A stretch of 8,802 nt of DNA from NCBI GenBank assembly GCA_003164825.1, contig PLUH01000117.1, positions 218 through 9,019 on the forward strand, read 5' to 3'. A program made the translations under genes and the position numbers. The stretch comes from Hyphomicrobiales bacterium. GTDB taxonomy: Bacteria; Pseudomonadota; Alphaproteobacteria; Rhizobiales; Beijerinckiaceae. The notes under the pieces were generated by a model, which made no database searches, had not been told where the DNA came from, and worked only from the letters and a program-made list of their open reading frames with translations. Positions 1 through 6,170 of the stretch are shown here, one piece after another; position 1 is the stretch's first letter, and every line of letters begins with the position of its first letter.

Positions 1-489
1 GCCGATCGTCGTCGTCTTGCCGGAGCCGTTGACTCCGACGACGAGGATAACGAATGGGCGCTTATCCGGTTCGATCGCGAGCGGGCGAGCGACGGGGGCG
101 AGCGACCGCTCGATCTCGGCCGCGAGGATCCGCTTGACCTCGTCGGGATTGATCCCGCGCTCGTAGCGCCCGCGGGCGACGGCCTCGCGGATGCGCGCCG
201 CCGCGCCGAGACCGAGGTCGGCCTGGATGAGAACGTCCTCGAGATCGTCGAGCGAAGCGGCGTCGAGCTTGCGCTTGGTGAAGATGTCGGCGACGCCCCG
301 CGCAATGTTCGACGACGAGCGCGAGAGGCCCGATCGCAGCCGCTGAACCCAGCTCGGCTTCGGCTCCGCGGCGCCCAGAGCGGCGGCGGACGGCGGCGGT
401 TCGGCGGGCGGCGCGGTCGCCACGTCAGCGCCGCCGAACCAGCGGCGCATGAGGCCCGATTTCGCCTTCTTCTCGTCGTCCTCGTCCAA
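1..489 (-). CDS. ftsY: FtsY, signal recognition particle receptor (C-terminal part beyond window)
   Basis: FtsY is the GTPase receptor that docks the SRP-ribosome complex at the inner membrane and hands nascent membrane proteins to the translocon. The 163 visible codons read leftwards and run off position 1. In order they show an acidic/lysine start (DEDDEKKAKSG), an Ala/Pro-rich linker to about residue 40, the helical N domain (about residues 45-140, including SLDDLEDVLIQADLGL), then a beta strand leading into the G1 P-loop GVNGSGKTT (residues 152-160). That pairing of N domain and P-loop separates FtsY/Ffh from other GTPases, and the acidic leader favours FtsY over Ffh. I chose the TTG at 489-487 because the acidic leader begins there and a GAGG lies about 10 bases upstream. 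An ATG at 450-448 is the alternative and would remove 13 residues. The gene is divergent from the pseudouridine synthase. The identification is secure; the start is less so. Confidence 0.95.
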   Translation of the reverse strand, partial: MDEDDEKKAKSGLMRRWFGGADVATAPPAEPPPSAAALGAAEPKPSWVQRLRSGLSRSSSNIARGVADIFTKRKLDAASLDDLEDVLIQADLGLGAAARIREAVARGRYERGINPDEVKRILAAEIERSLAPVARPLAIEPDKRPFVILVVGVNGSGKTTTIG

Positions 490-508
490 CGTGAAAAAAC
501 CTCGTGAC

Positions 509-530
509 GCCGCCCCTATGCGCGGGCGGC
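509..530. promoter_or_regulatory. Perfect hairpin in the ftsY / pseudouridine synthase divergent spacer
   Basis: The arms GCCGCCC (509-515) and GGGCGGC (524-530) pair perfectly around an 8-base loop. The hairpin fills the middle of the 64-bp gap between the two divergent starts. On the ftsY side it is followed by a six-T run (494-499) just before the TTG start, so it would fold in the ftsY leader RNA if transcription starts further upstream. A role as operator, leader structure or chance GC palindrome cannot be separated from sequence alone. I could not find a convincing promoter for either gene here. Confidence 0.35.
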
Positions 531-553
531 CCGGTTGGCATACCACTCAACCC

Positions 554-1285
554 ATGACGCCGGAAGAAACAAGAGCGCGGCTCCTTTATCGCGACGGACT
601 GATGCTGGTGCTCGACAAGCCGGCGGGCGTCGCGGTCCACCGCGGCCCGAAAGGCGGGTCAAGCCTCGAGGACGATTTCGCCGCGCTCAGGTTCGGACTG
701 CCGCGAAACCCGGCCCTCGCCCATCGGCTCGACCGCGAGACCGCCGGCTGCCTCATTCTCGGCCGCCATCATAAGGCGCTGGAGACATTGGGGCTCCTGT
801 TCAAGCAAGGCAAGATCGGCAAAACCTATTGGGCGATCGTCGCCGGCGCGCCGGAGGGCGAGGAGGGCGCGATCGACCTGCCGCTCGGCCGGCTCGACGA
901 CAAGCGCGGCTGGTGGATGAAGGTCGATCCGAACGGGCAAAAGGCGCTGACCCTCTGGCAAGTCAAGGGCCGCGGTATTTGGCGCGGCGCGCCGATCGCC
1001 TGGCTCGAACTTAAGCCGCAGACGGGACGCACCCACCAACTCAGGGTCCATTGCGCGGCTGAGGGCTGGCCGATCCTCGGCGATGCGATTTACGGAACGC
1101 GCGCCGAGCTTCCCCTGCAATTGCTCGCGCGCAGGGTCATCGTGCCGCTCTCGAAGTCGAAGCCGCCGATCGAGGTTGAGGCGCCCGCGCCGCCGCATAT
1201 GCTCGAGACGCTCGCGGCCTGCGGCTTTGCGGGCGATCCGCGCCGGGCTGAAATTGCGGCCGACGAGACCGGCGCCGCATTGTAG
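554..1285 (+). CDS. RluA-family RNA pseudouridine synthase
   Basis: This enzyme isomerises specific uridines to pseudouridine in rRNA or tRNA in the cytoplasm. The 243-residue protein carries the family's motifs in order: VLDKPAGVAVHRG (residues 19-31), the catalytic block HRLDRETAG (57-65) with the nucleophilic Asp60, and LKPQTGRTHQLRVH (153-166) followed by GWPILGDAIYG (171-181). There is no N-terminal S4 RNA-binding domain and no room for one, so this is the short catalytic-domain-only type, like RluA/TruC rather than RluC/RluD. Which RNA and position it modifies cannot be told from the sequence. The ATG at 554 starts just before the first conserved block and avoids overlapping ftsY. In-frame GTG 491 and ATG 518 also exist, and none of the three has a good ribosome-binding site. 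It is divergent from ftsY and 153 bp upstream of the transglutaminase gene, a gap large enough to suggest separate transcription. Confidence 0.94.
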   Translation: MTPEETRARLLYRDGLMLVLDKPAGVAVHRGPKGGSSLEDDFAALRFGLPRNPALAHRLDRETAGCLILGRHHKALETLGLLFKQGKIGKTYWAIVAGAPEGEEGAIDLPLGRLDDKRGWWMKVDPNGQKALTLWQVKGRGIWRGAPIAWLELKPQTGRTHQLRVHCAAEGWPILGDAIYGTRAELPLQLLARRVIVPLSKSKPPIEVEAPAPPHMLETLAACGFAGDPRRAEIAADETGAAL

Positions 1286-1438
1286 GCGCGCGCTGACCGC
1301 GCTCTCGTCACCCTCGATAGAGCGGCGGAAGGACGCCCGTCTCCCGTCGGGCCATCGAGCGGCTGCAGGCTAGGCGATTGTGCGGCGCAGCAGATTATGA
1401 AAGGGTCTTTCGATCCATCATGAGTCCGCGCCCGAGCC

Positions 1439-4400
1439 ATGTCGATCCGAGCCGCCATCCATCACCTGACGCATTACAAATATGACCGGCCGGTTTCGCT
1501 CGGCCCGCAGATCATCCGCCTCAGGCCCGCGCCTCACAGCCGGACGCGGGTGATTTCGCATTCCTTGAAAGTGACGCCTGCCGACCATTTCGTGAACCAC
1601 CAGCAGGACCCCTACGGCAACTGGCTCGCCCGCTACGTCTTCCCCGAACTGGTCAACGAACTGAAGATCGAAGTCGACGTCGTCGCCGACATGACGGTCT
1701 ACAATCCGTTCGACTTCTTCGTCGAGGAGAGCGCGGAGATTTGGCCGTTCGAATACGGCGAGGACCTGAGGCCCGATCTCGTCATCTACCGCACGCCTGA
1801 GCCCGTGGGGCCGGAGCTCGCGGCTTTCTTGAACCGGATCGATCGAACGCCCAAGCGCACGGTCGATTTCGTAGTCGATCTCAACAGCCGCCTTTCGCGC
1901 GAGATCAAGTATCTCATCCGGATGGAGCCGGGGGTGCAAAGCCCGGAAGAGACATTCGAGCGCGCGTCCGGCTCGTGCCGCGATTCGAGCTGGCTTCTGG
2001 TCCAGATCCTGCGCAACCTGGGCTTCGCCGCCCGGTTCGTGTCCGGCTATCTCATCCAGCTCAAGCCCGACCTTGTCTCCCTCGACGGGCCGCCCGGCAC
2101 CGACCACGATTTCACCGACCTCCACGCGTGGGCCGAGGTCTATCTTCCGGGCGCCGGCTGGATCGGGCTCGACCCCACCTCAGGCCTGCTGACGGGGGAA
2201 AGCCATATTCCGCTCGCCGCGACGCCGCACTATCGCAACGCCGCGCCGATTTCGGGCCTGGCGAGTTTCGCCAACGTCGATTTCAACTTCGAAATGCGGG
2301 TCAAACGGGTCGCCGAGCATCCGCGCATCACCAAGCCCTATTCGGAAGAGGCCTGGAAAGCGCTCGACGCTCTCGGCGAGGAGGTCGACAGGAAGCTGGT
2401 CGCCGACGACGTCCGGCTCACCATGGGCGGCGAGCCGACCTTCGTCTCGATCGATGATTTCGAATCGGGCGAGTGGAACACCGACGCCGTCGGCCCGACC
2501 AAGCGCGCGCTCGCCGACCGCCTCGTTCGGCGCCTGCGCGACCGCTTCGCGCCGGGCGGGTTCCTGCATTACGGGCAGGGCAAATGGTATCCCGGCGAGT
2601 CCCTGCCGCGCTGGACCTTTTCGCTCTATTGGCGCCGCGACGGCAAGCCGATCTGGCAAAACCCAAAAAGCATCGCGGTTGAGGGTGTCGAAACCGGGGC
2701 TACGAGCGAGAAGGCGCAGACGCTGCTCGGCGCGATTGCCTCCGAGCTCGGCGTCGCCTCCGACTACGTCGCGCCGGCCTACGAAGACCCGGCCGAGTGG
2801 ATCGTGAAAGAGGCGAACCTGCCGCCGAACGTCTCGCCGGAGAACTCCAAGCTCAAGGACCCTGAGGAGCGCCACCGGATCGCCCGCGTTTTCTCGCGCG
2901 GTCTGACCGAGCCGTCCGGATACGTGCTGCCGGTCCAGCGCTGGCAGGCAAAGGCGGACGCGCATCGCTGGCGCAGTGAGAAATGGAAGACCCGCCGCGG
3001 CGCGCTCCACCTGGTTCCCGGCGACAGCCCGGTCGGCTATCGCCTGCCCTTGGGCGCGCTGCCCTACGTTCCTCCCGCCTCCTTTCCCTATATCGTCGAG
3101 GCCGATCCGACCGAGCCCCGCGGGCCGCTGCCGGATTTTCACGATCCGCGCGAGCACGCCCAGCGGGTCGCCTCATTCGCCGCGACGGAGGCGGGCCAGC
3201 AGGAGCGGGTCGAGCAGCGGCTCGGCGACATCGACGGCGCCGTCCGCACCGCGGTGACGGTCGAGGCGCGCGACGGGCATCTCTGCGTCTTCCTGCCGCC
3301 GGTCGAGCGGCTCGAGGATTATCTCGAGCTCGTCGCCGCCGCCGAGGCGGCGGCCGAACAAGTCGGCCTGCCGGTGCAGATCGAGGGCTACCCGCCCCCG
3401 GCCGATCCGCGCATGAACGTCATTCGCGTCGCGCCGGATCCCGGCGTGATCGAGGTCAATATCCATCCCTCGTCCAGCTGGCGCGAATGCGTCGCCACGA
3501 CCGAGGCGATCTACCAAGAAGCGCGGCTCGCGCGCCTCGGCGCCGACAAATTCATGATCGACGGCAAGCATTCCGGCACCGGCGGCGGCAATCACGTCGT
3601 CGTCGGCGGGGCGACGCCGCTCGACAGTCCGTTCCTCAGGCGTCCGGACCTGTTGAAAAGCCTCGTCATCCATTGGCTCAGGCATCCGAGCCTCAGCTAT
3701 TTCTTCTCCGGCCTGTTCATCGGTCCGACCAGCCAGGCGCCGCGCGTCGACGAAGCGCGCCACGACAGCCTTTACGAACTGGAGATCGCGCTCGCCCAGA
3801 TCCCGCCACCCGGAAAGGGCCAGACCCCGCGGCCGTGGCTGCTCGATCGCCTGATGCGCAATCTTCTCACCGACGTCACCGGCAACACCCATCGGGCGGA
3901 AATCTGCGTCGACAAGCTCTATTCGCCCGACGGCCCGACCGGCCGTCTCGGCCTCATCGAGTTCCGCGGCTTCGAGATGCCGCCCGACCCGCGCATGAGC
4001 CTCGCCCAGCAATTGCTCATCCGGGCGATTCTCTCGCGGCTTTGGCGCGATCCGCTCGACGGAGCGCTGCCGCGCTGGGGATCGTCGCTGCACGACCGGT
4101 TCATGCTGCCGCACTTCGTCTGGGAGGACCTGCTCGACGTGCTCGCCGATCTCAAGGCGCATGGGCTGGCCTTTCGCTCCGACTGGTACGAGGCGCAGGC
4201 CGAGTTCCGCTTCCCGTTCTGCGGCGAGGTCGAATACGAGGGCGTCAAGCTCGAACTGCGCCAGGCGCTGGAGCCCTGGCATGTGCTGGGCGAGACCGGC
4301 GCGATTGGCGGAACGGCGCGCTACACCGACTCCTCGACCGAGCGGGTGCAGGTCAAGCTCACGACCTCGGATCCGGAACGCTACATCGTCGCCTGCAACC

Positions 4401-4762
4401 GGCGCCGCGTGCCGTTGCGCGGGACGGCGACCGGGGGCGTCGCGGTCGGCGCGGTGCGCTACAAGGCCTGGAAGCCGGCGATGGCGATGCATCCGACAGT
4501 GCCGGTCCAGGCGCCGCTGGTTCTCGACATTTTCGACGCCTGGAGCGGGCGGGCGCTCGGCGGCTGCGTCTATCACGTCGCCCATCCGGGCGGGCGCAGC
4601 TACGACACGTTCCCGGTCAACAGCAACGAAGCGGAGGCGCGGCGCCTGGCGCGCTTCGAGGCGCGCGGCCACACCCCCGGCGCCTACGAGCCGCCGCCCG
4701 AAACGCCCCATCCCGAGTTTCCGCTGACGCTCGACTTGAGAAGGCCGGCGGGGCTTGCTTAG
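1439..4762 (+). CDS. Transglutaminase-like protease/amidase fused to DUF2126 (predicted amidoligase)
   Basis: This is a 1107-residue two-part enzyme. Residues 4-85 match the bacterial transglutaminase N-terminal beta domain (HLTHYKYDRPVSLGPQIIRL). Residues about 140-260 are the transglutaminase core with an intact triad: Cys180 in GSCRDSSWL, His229 in DLHAWAEVYLP and Asp245 in IGLDPTSG. DUF2126 follows, opening with VRLTMGGEPTFVSIDD (326-340). It contains DGKHSGTGGGNH (708-719) and EFRGFEMPPDPRM (841-853) and runs nearly to the C terminus. Published comparative work, from memory, predicts DUF2126 to be an ATP-dependent carboxylate-amine ligase related to glutamine synthetase/GCS; no activity is known to me. 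There is no signal peptide or membrane segment, so it is probably cytoplasmic. Such proteins often sit with circularly permuted ATP-grasp and alpha-E (DUF403) genes, but none is visible here. The ATG at 1439 begins exactly at the conserved domain start. Its ribosome-binding site is weak. The substrate is unknown. Confidence 0.95.
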   Translation: MSIRAAIHHLTHYKYDRPVSLGPQIIRLRPAPHSRTRVISHSLKVTPADHFVNHQQDPYGNWLARYVFPELVNELKIEVDVVADMTVYNPFDFFVEESAEIWPFEYGEDLRPDLVIYRTPEPVGPELAAFLNRIDRTPKRTVDFVVDLNSRLSREIKYLIRMEPGVQSPEETFERASGSCRDSSWLLVQILRNLGFAARFVSGYLIQLKPDLVSLDGPPGTDHDFTDLHAWAEVYLPGAGWIGLDPTSGLLTGESHIPLAATPHYRNAAPISGLASFANVDFNFEMRVKRVAEHPRITKPYSEEAWKALDALGEEVDRKLVADDVRLTMGGEPTFVSIDDFESGEWNTDAVGPTKRALADRLVRRLRDRFAPGGFLHYGQGKWYPGESLPRWTFSLYWRRDGKPIWQNPKSIAVEGVETGATSEKAQTLLGAIASELGVASDYVAPAYEDPAEWIVKEANLPPNVSPENSKLKDPEERHRIARVFSRGLTEPSGYVLPVQRWQAKADAHRWRSEKWKTRRGALHLVPGDSPVGYRLPLGALPYVPPASFPYIVEADPTEPRGPLPDFHDPREHAQRVASFAATEAGQQERVEQRLGDIDGAVRTAVTVEARDGHLCVFLPPVERLEDYLELVAAAEAAAEQVGLPVQIEGYPPPADPRMNVIRVAPDPGVIEVNIHPSSSWRECVATTEAIYQEARLARLGADKFMIDGKHSGTGGGNHVVVGGATPLDSPFLRRPDLLKSLVIHWLRHPSLSYFFSGLFIGPTSQAPRVDEARHDSLYELEIALAQIPPPGKGQTPRPWLLDRLMRNLLTDVTGNTHRAEICVDKLYSPDGPTGRLGLIEFRGFEMPPDPRMSLAQQLLIRAILSRLWRDPLDGALPRWGSSLHDRFMLPHFVWEDLLDVLADLKAHGLAFRSDWYEAQAEFRFPFCGEVEYEGVKLELRQALEPWHVLGETGAIGGTARYTDSSTERVQVKLTTSDPERYIVACNRRRVPLRGTATGGVAVGAVRYKAWKPAMAMHPTVPVQAPLVLDIFDAWSGRALGGCVYHVAHPGGRSYDTFPVNSNEAEARRLARFEARGHTPGAYEPPPETPHPEFPLTLDLRRPAGLA

Positions 4763-4801
4763 GGGCCGGGTCGCTTTAGCCCTCGTCGCTCGCCTGGCCC
4801 C
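4762..4801 (+). terminator. Terminator-like hairpin at the transglutaminase-DUF2126 stop
   Basis: Bases 4762-4771 pair with 4792-4801 over 10 bp (six Watson-Crick GC pairs, then two GU wobbles and two GC pairs), leaving a 20-base loop. The first paired base is the last base of the TAG stop codon. There is no T-tract after it (the nearest is 4822-4825), so it is not a classical intrinsic terminator. It could stabilise the 3' end or act together with Rho. Confidence 0.4.
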
Positions 4802-4948
4802 GCCATCCCGTCACGCCGCAAATTTTCATGATGTCCGGGATCGCGAATTCGTTAGCGCCGGCCGCTATCGACTTGGCCATATCTCAAGGAAACCATCAGT
4901 CCCGCCCGGTCGAGGGCCGGAGCGCCGGCAAAAAAAGCTGACACCTCC

Positions 4949-4977
4949 TTGACCAGCCGGCGGGCCTACGTTACTGT
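4949..4977 (+). promoter_or_regulatory. Candidate sigma70-type promoter upstream of the hairpin cluster
   Basis: TTGACC (4949-4954) and TACTGT (4972-4977) are separated by exactly 17 bases. The first hexamer matches the -35 consensus at five of six positions; the second keeps only the key T-A-----T frame of the -10 (three of six). A start near 4984 would send RNA rightwards into the stem-loops at 5055-5169. With no plus-strand protein gene downstream, such a promoter would serve a non-coding RNA. A chance match is possible. Confidence 0.33.
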
Positions 4978-4983
4978 TTTCCA

Positions 4984-5176
4984 GAAGGACGCTCGCGCCT
5001 CTCCTCCGGGTGGAGATTGCGGGCCTCGGCGGGGCGAAGCGAAAAAGCGTTCAAATCATTGAAAACAAACACTTCCGCGAAATGCCTCCATTTCGTGCTC
5101 AATGATCTCAAGGACTTACGGCCTGTGTCACGAAACCGCTTGTTTCGTTTGGCGAAAGATTCCTTTCGTTTTCCCC
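4984..5176 (+). ncRNA. Candidate structured small RNA (unrecognised family)
   Basis: The candidate runs from the predicted start after the 4949-4977 promoter to the T-tract after 5169. Visible helices: a small stem at 5000-5016. A long-range 8-bp perfect stem pairs ATCATTGA (5055-5062) with TCAATGAT (5099-5106). It encloses an A-rich strand and a 7-bp perfect hairpin (5078-5084 with 5089-5095, tetraloop CCTC) that extends to 9 pairs with one wobble. Then comes a 7-bp perfect hairpin, ACGAAAC/GTTTCGT (5130-5136 with 5142-5148), and finally a 6-bp hairpin followed by TTTT (5151-5172). The helices are consecutive and end in a terminator-like element, as expected of a roughly 190-nt small RNA. 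I do not recognise it as 6S, tmRNA, RNase P, SRP RNA or a known riboswitch. A repeat element, or tandem terminators for the converging genes, are the alternatives. Confidence 0.3.
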
Positions 5177-5311
5177 GTTTTTCCGCCTCGTCGGGCCCAA
5201 AACGTGGCAGTCGCGAAATCGAACGCAGCTTTCGGCGGACGTTGAGCCGCTTTGAGGTCCGAAATGGCGCCGCAAGCCATTGAAATAGCTCAAAATGGAC
5301 GCCGAAATGGC
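5040..5311. repeat. Cluster of CGAAA/TTTCG words forming serial stem-loops
   Basis: CGAAA occurs at 5040, 5078, 5131, 5153, 5214, 5260 and 5303, and its complement TTTCG at 5091, 5143, 5164 and 5230, all within 272 bp. Three of the pairs make perfect local hairpins (5078-5095, 5130-5148, 5153-5168). A fourth, CGAAA 5214-5218 with TTTCG 5230-5234, is nested inside AACGT/ACGTT (5201-5205 with 5239-5243). AATGGC/GCCATT (5263-5268 with 5276-5281) adds another. CCGAAATGGC is a direct repeat at 5259-5268 and 5302-5311. This may be an intergenic palindromic repeat family (REP/BIME-like) or one large RNA structure. Confidence 0.5.
5151..5172 (+). terminator. Hairpin plus T-tract, possible intrinsic terminator
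   Basis: CGAAAG (5153-5158) and CTTTCG (5163-5168) pair perfectly around the loop ATTC, with two GU wobbles at the base. TTTT follows at 5169-5172 and a second T-run at 5178-5182. The stem is short and only half GC, so termination would be modest. It could end the candidate small RNA or read-through from the transglutaminase gene. Confidence 0.4.
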
Positions 5312-5340
5312 CGGGAGGCCGGCCGTTTCAGCGCGGCCGG
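5304..5340 (-). terminator. Overlapping GC hairpins after the PEP mutase-family gene
   Basis: Reading the minus strand, two stems begin 11 bases after the TAG at 5354-5352. The first pairs 5334-5340 with 5319-5325 (7 bp perfect, 8-base loop). The second pairs 5319-5329 with 5304-5314 (11 bp with one GU, 4-base loop). They share the segment 5319-5325, so only one can form at a time. The stronger second stem is in the right place to end the three-gene operon, but only a short T-run (5292-5295, about 10 bases on) follows it. Confidence 0.45.
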
Positions 5341-5351
5341 TTTGACTGGCG

Positions 5352-6170
5352 CTACTCGAACGCCCGGGTGATCTCGTTCATCGTCGGGAGGTTGGCGAGC
5401 GCGTCGAACCGGCCATGCTCGGCAATGTCCGTCGCCGCGCGGATGAGGCCGCCCCAAGCAGCCCGGGCGAGCGAACCGCCGACCGAGATGCGCTTGACGC
5501 CGAGATCCTCGAGCTGGCGGCGGGTGAAGCCCGGCCAGCCGACGAGCACGTTGACCGGCAGCTTCCCGGCCACGCGAACAACCTCGGCGACTTCCTCGGG
5601 CGTTCTCACTAACGGCGTGTAGAGAACGTCGGCGCCTGCCTCTGCGTAAGCGGCGAGGCGGCGCAGCGCCTCGGGGAGGCCTCCGGCCTGACGCAGGATC
5701 GCCTCGCTGCGCGCGGTCAAAAGCACCGTCTCGCCGCTCGCGTTGATCGCCGCACGCGCCGCGCGCAGCCGGTCGACTGCTTCGCTGAGACCGTAGAGAG
5801 GCGCGCTGGGGTCGCCGGTGTAGTCCTCGATCGAGAAACCGGAGACGCCGGCGCCGACGCACAGGCGAGCGCTCTCGTGCACGCCTTCGGCGTCGCGGGC
5901 GAAGCCAGCCTCGAAGTCGGCGTTGAGCGGCAGGTCGGTTGCGCCCGCAAGCTCGCCGATGTGCTTGAGCGTATAGGACCGGGTGACCGCGCCGTCGGCG
6001 AGCCCCGCCGCGAACGCCATGCCGGCGCTCGTGCTCGCGAGCGCGGGGAAGCCGAGAGAGGCGAGATATTTCGCCGAGCCGACGTCGAACGGGTTCGGCA
6101 TCACGAAGCAGCCGGGCGCGCGGTGCAGTTCAGCGAAACGGGCGCGCTTCTGGGCGGTCGTCAGGGTCAT
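5352..6170 (-). CDS. Isocitrate lyase / PEP mutase superfamily protein
   Basis: This 272-residue cytoplasmic TIM-barrel enzyme belongs to the PrpB / carboxyphosphonoenolpyruvate mutase group (COG2513-like), whose members make or break C-C or C-P bonds through a pyruvate-type enolate with Mg2+. Visible landmarks are CFVMPNPFDVGSAKYL (21-36), STSAGMAFAAGLADG (47-60), the metal-binding region PLNADFEAGF (81-90), GFSIEDYTGDPSAPLY (111-126), LLTARSEA (150-157) and the last barrel strands VKRISVGGSLARAAWG (225-240). The KKCGH-type catalytic loop of isocitrate and methylisocitrate lyases and the EDKxxPK loop of PEP mutase are both absent; TGDPSAPLY stands there instead. Product names such as carboxyvinyl-carboxyphosphonate phosphorylmutase should therefore not be trusted. 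The ATG at 6170 overlaps the preceding gene's stop as ATGA and has GGAG 8 bases upstream. An open frame continues to 6419, but that part only shadows the acetyltransferase. It is the last gene of the operon. Confidence 0.93.
   Translation of the reverse strand: MTLTTAQKRARFAELHRAPGCFVMPNPFDVGSAKYLASLGFPALASTSAGMAFAAGLADGAVTRSYTLKHIGELAGATDLPLNADFEAGFARDAEGVHESARLCVGAGVSGFSIEDYTGDPSAPLYGLSEAVDRLRAARAAINASGETVLLTARSEAILRQAGGLPEALRRLAAYAEAGADVLYTPLVRTPEEVAEVVRVAGKLPVNVLVGWPGFTRRQLEDLGVKRISVGGSLARAAWGGLIRAATDIAEHGRFDALANLPTMNEITRAFE

Larger units (their letters stand above)
4763..5351. other. 589-bp gap between converging genes, no convincing protein gene
   Basis: The transglutaminase gene ends on the left and the PEP mutase-family gene ends on the right, so neither needs this space for a promoter. 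The longest reading frames inside (plus 5017-5283, plus 4755-4952, minus 5108-5293) use non-ATG starts or basic, low-complexity sequence, resemble no family I know, and are cut across by strong hairpins. I therefore read the region as non-coding. From about 5040 it is visibly richer in A/T than the flanking genes and is filled with stem-loops, listed separately. I see no tRNA, DnaA-box cluster or transposon end. Confidence 0.7.

Noticed and set aside
1313..1359. CTCGAT/ATCGAG outer stem with an inner GCCCG/CGGGC stem after the pseudouridine synthase gene
   Set aside because: The stems are short and mismatched with no T-tract. They are plausible by chance in this GC-rich spacer, so they are not called as a terminator.
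1378..1400. TTGTGC and a TTATGA-like hexamer upstream of the transglutaminase gene (promoter?)
   Set aside because: The spacing is only 11 bases, far from the required 16-18, and no better partner hexamer was found.
3173..4711. A 512-codon open frame on the minus strand inside the transglutaminase-DUF2126 gene
   Set aside because: It lies antisense to a gene with clear domain motifs, is dominated by Arg/Ala/Asp/Gly, and matches no family. Long antisense frames are expected from the GC-biased third positions of the real gene.
2983..4779. A 598-codon open frame on the plus strand, frame-shifted within the same gene
   Set aside because: It is extremely Arg/Ala/Pro/Gly-rich with no recognisable motif. 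It mirrors the codon bias of the true frame, whose DUF2126 motifs continue unbroken through it.
4916..4936. GCCGG/CCGGC hairpin next to a run of seven A (intrinsic terminator?)
   Set aside because: On the plus strand the run after the stem is A, not T. On the minus strand the T-run comes before the stem. Neither orientation gives a terminator.
5017..5283. 88-codon plus-strand frame in the converging-gene gap
   Set aside because: It has a TTG start with GGAG only one base away, a basic unrecognisable product, and several strong hairpins crossing it. RNA structure explains the sequence better than coding.
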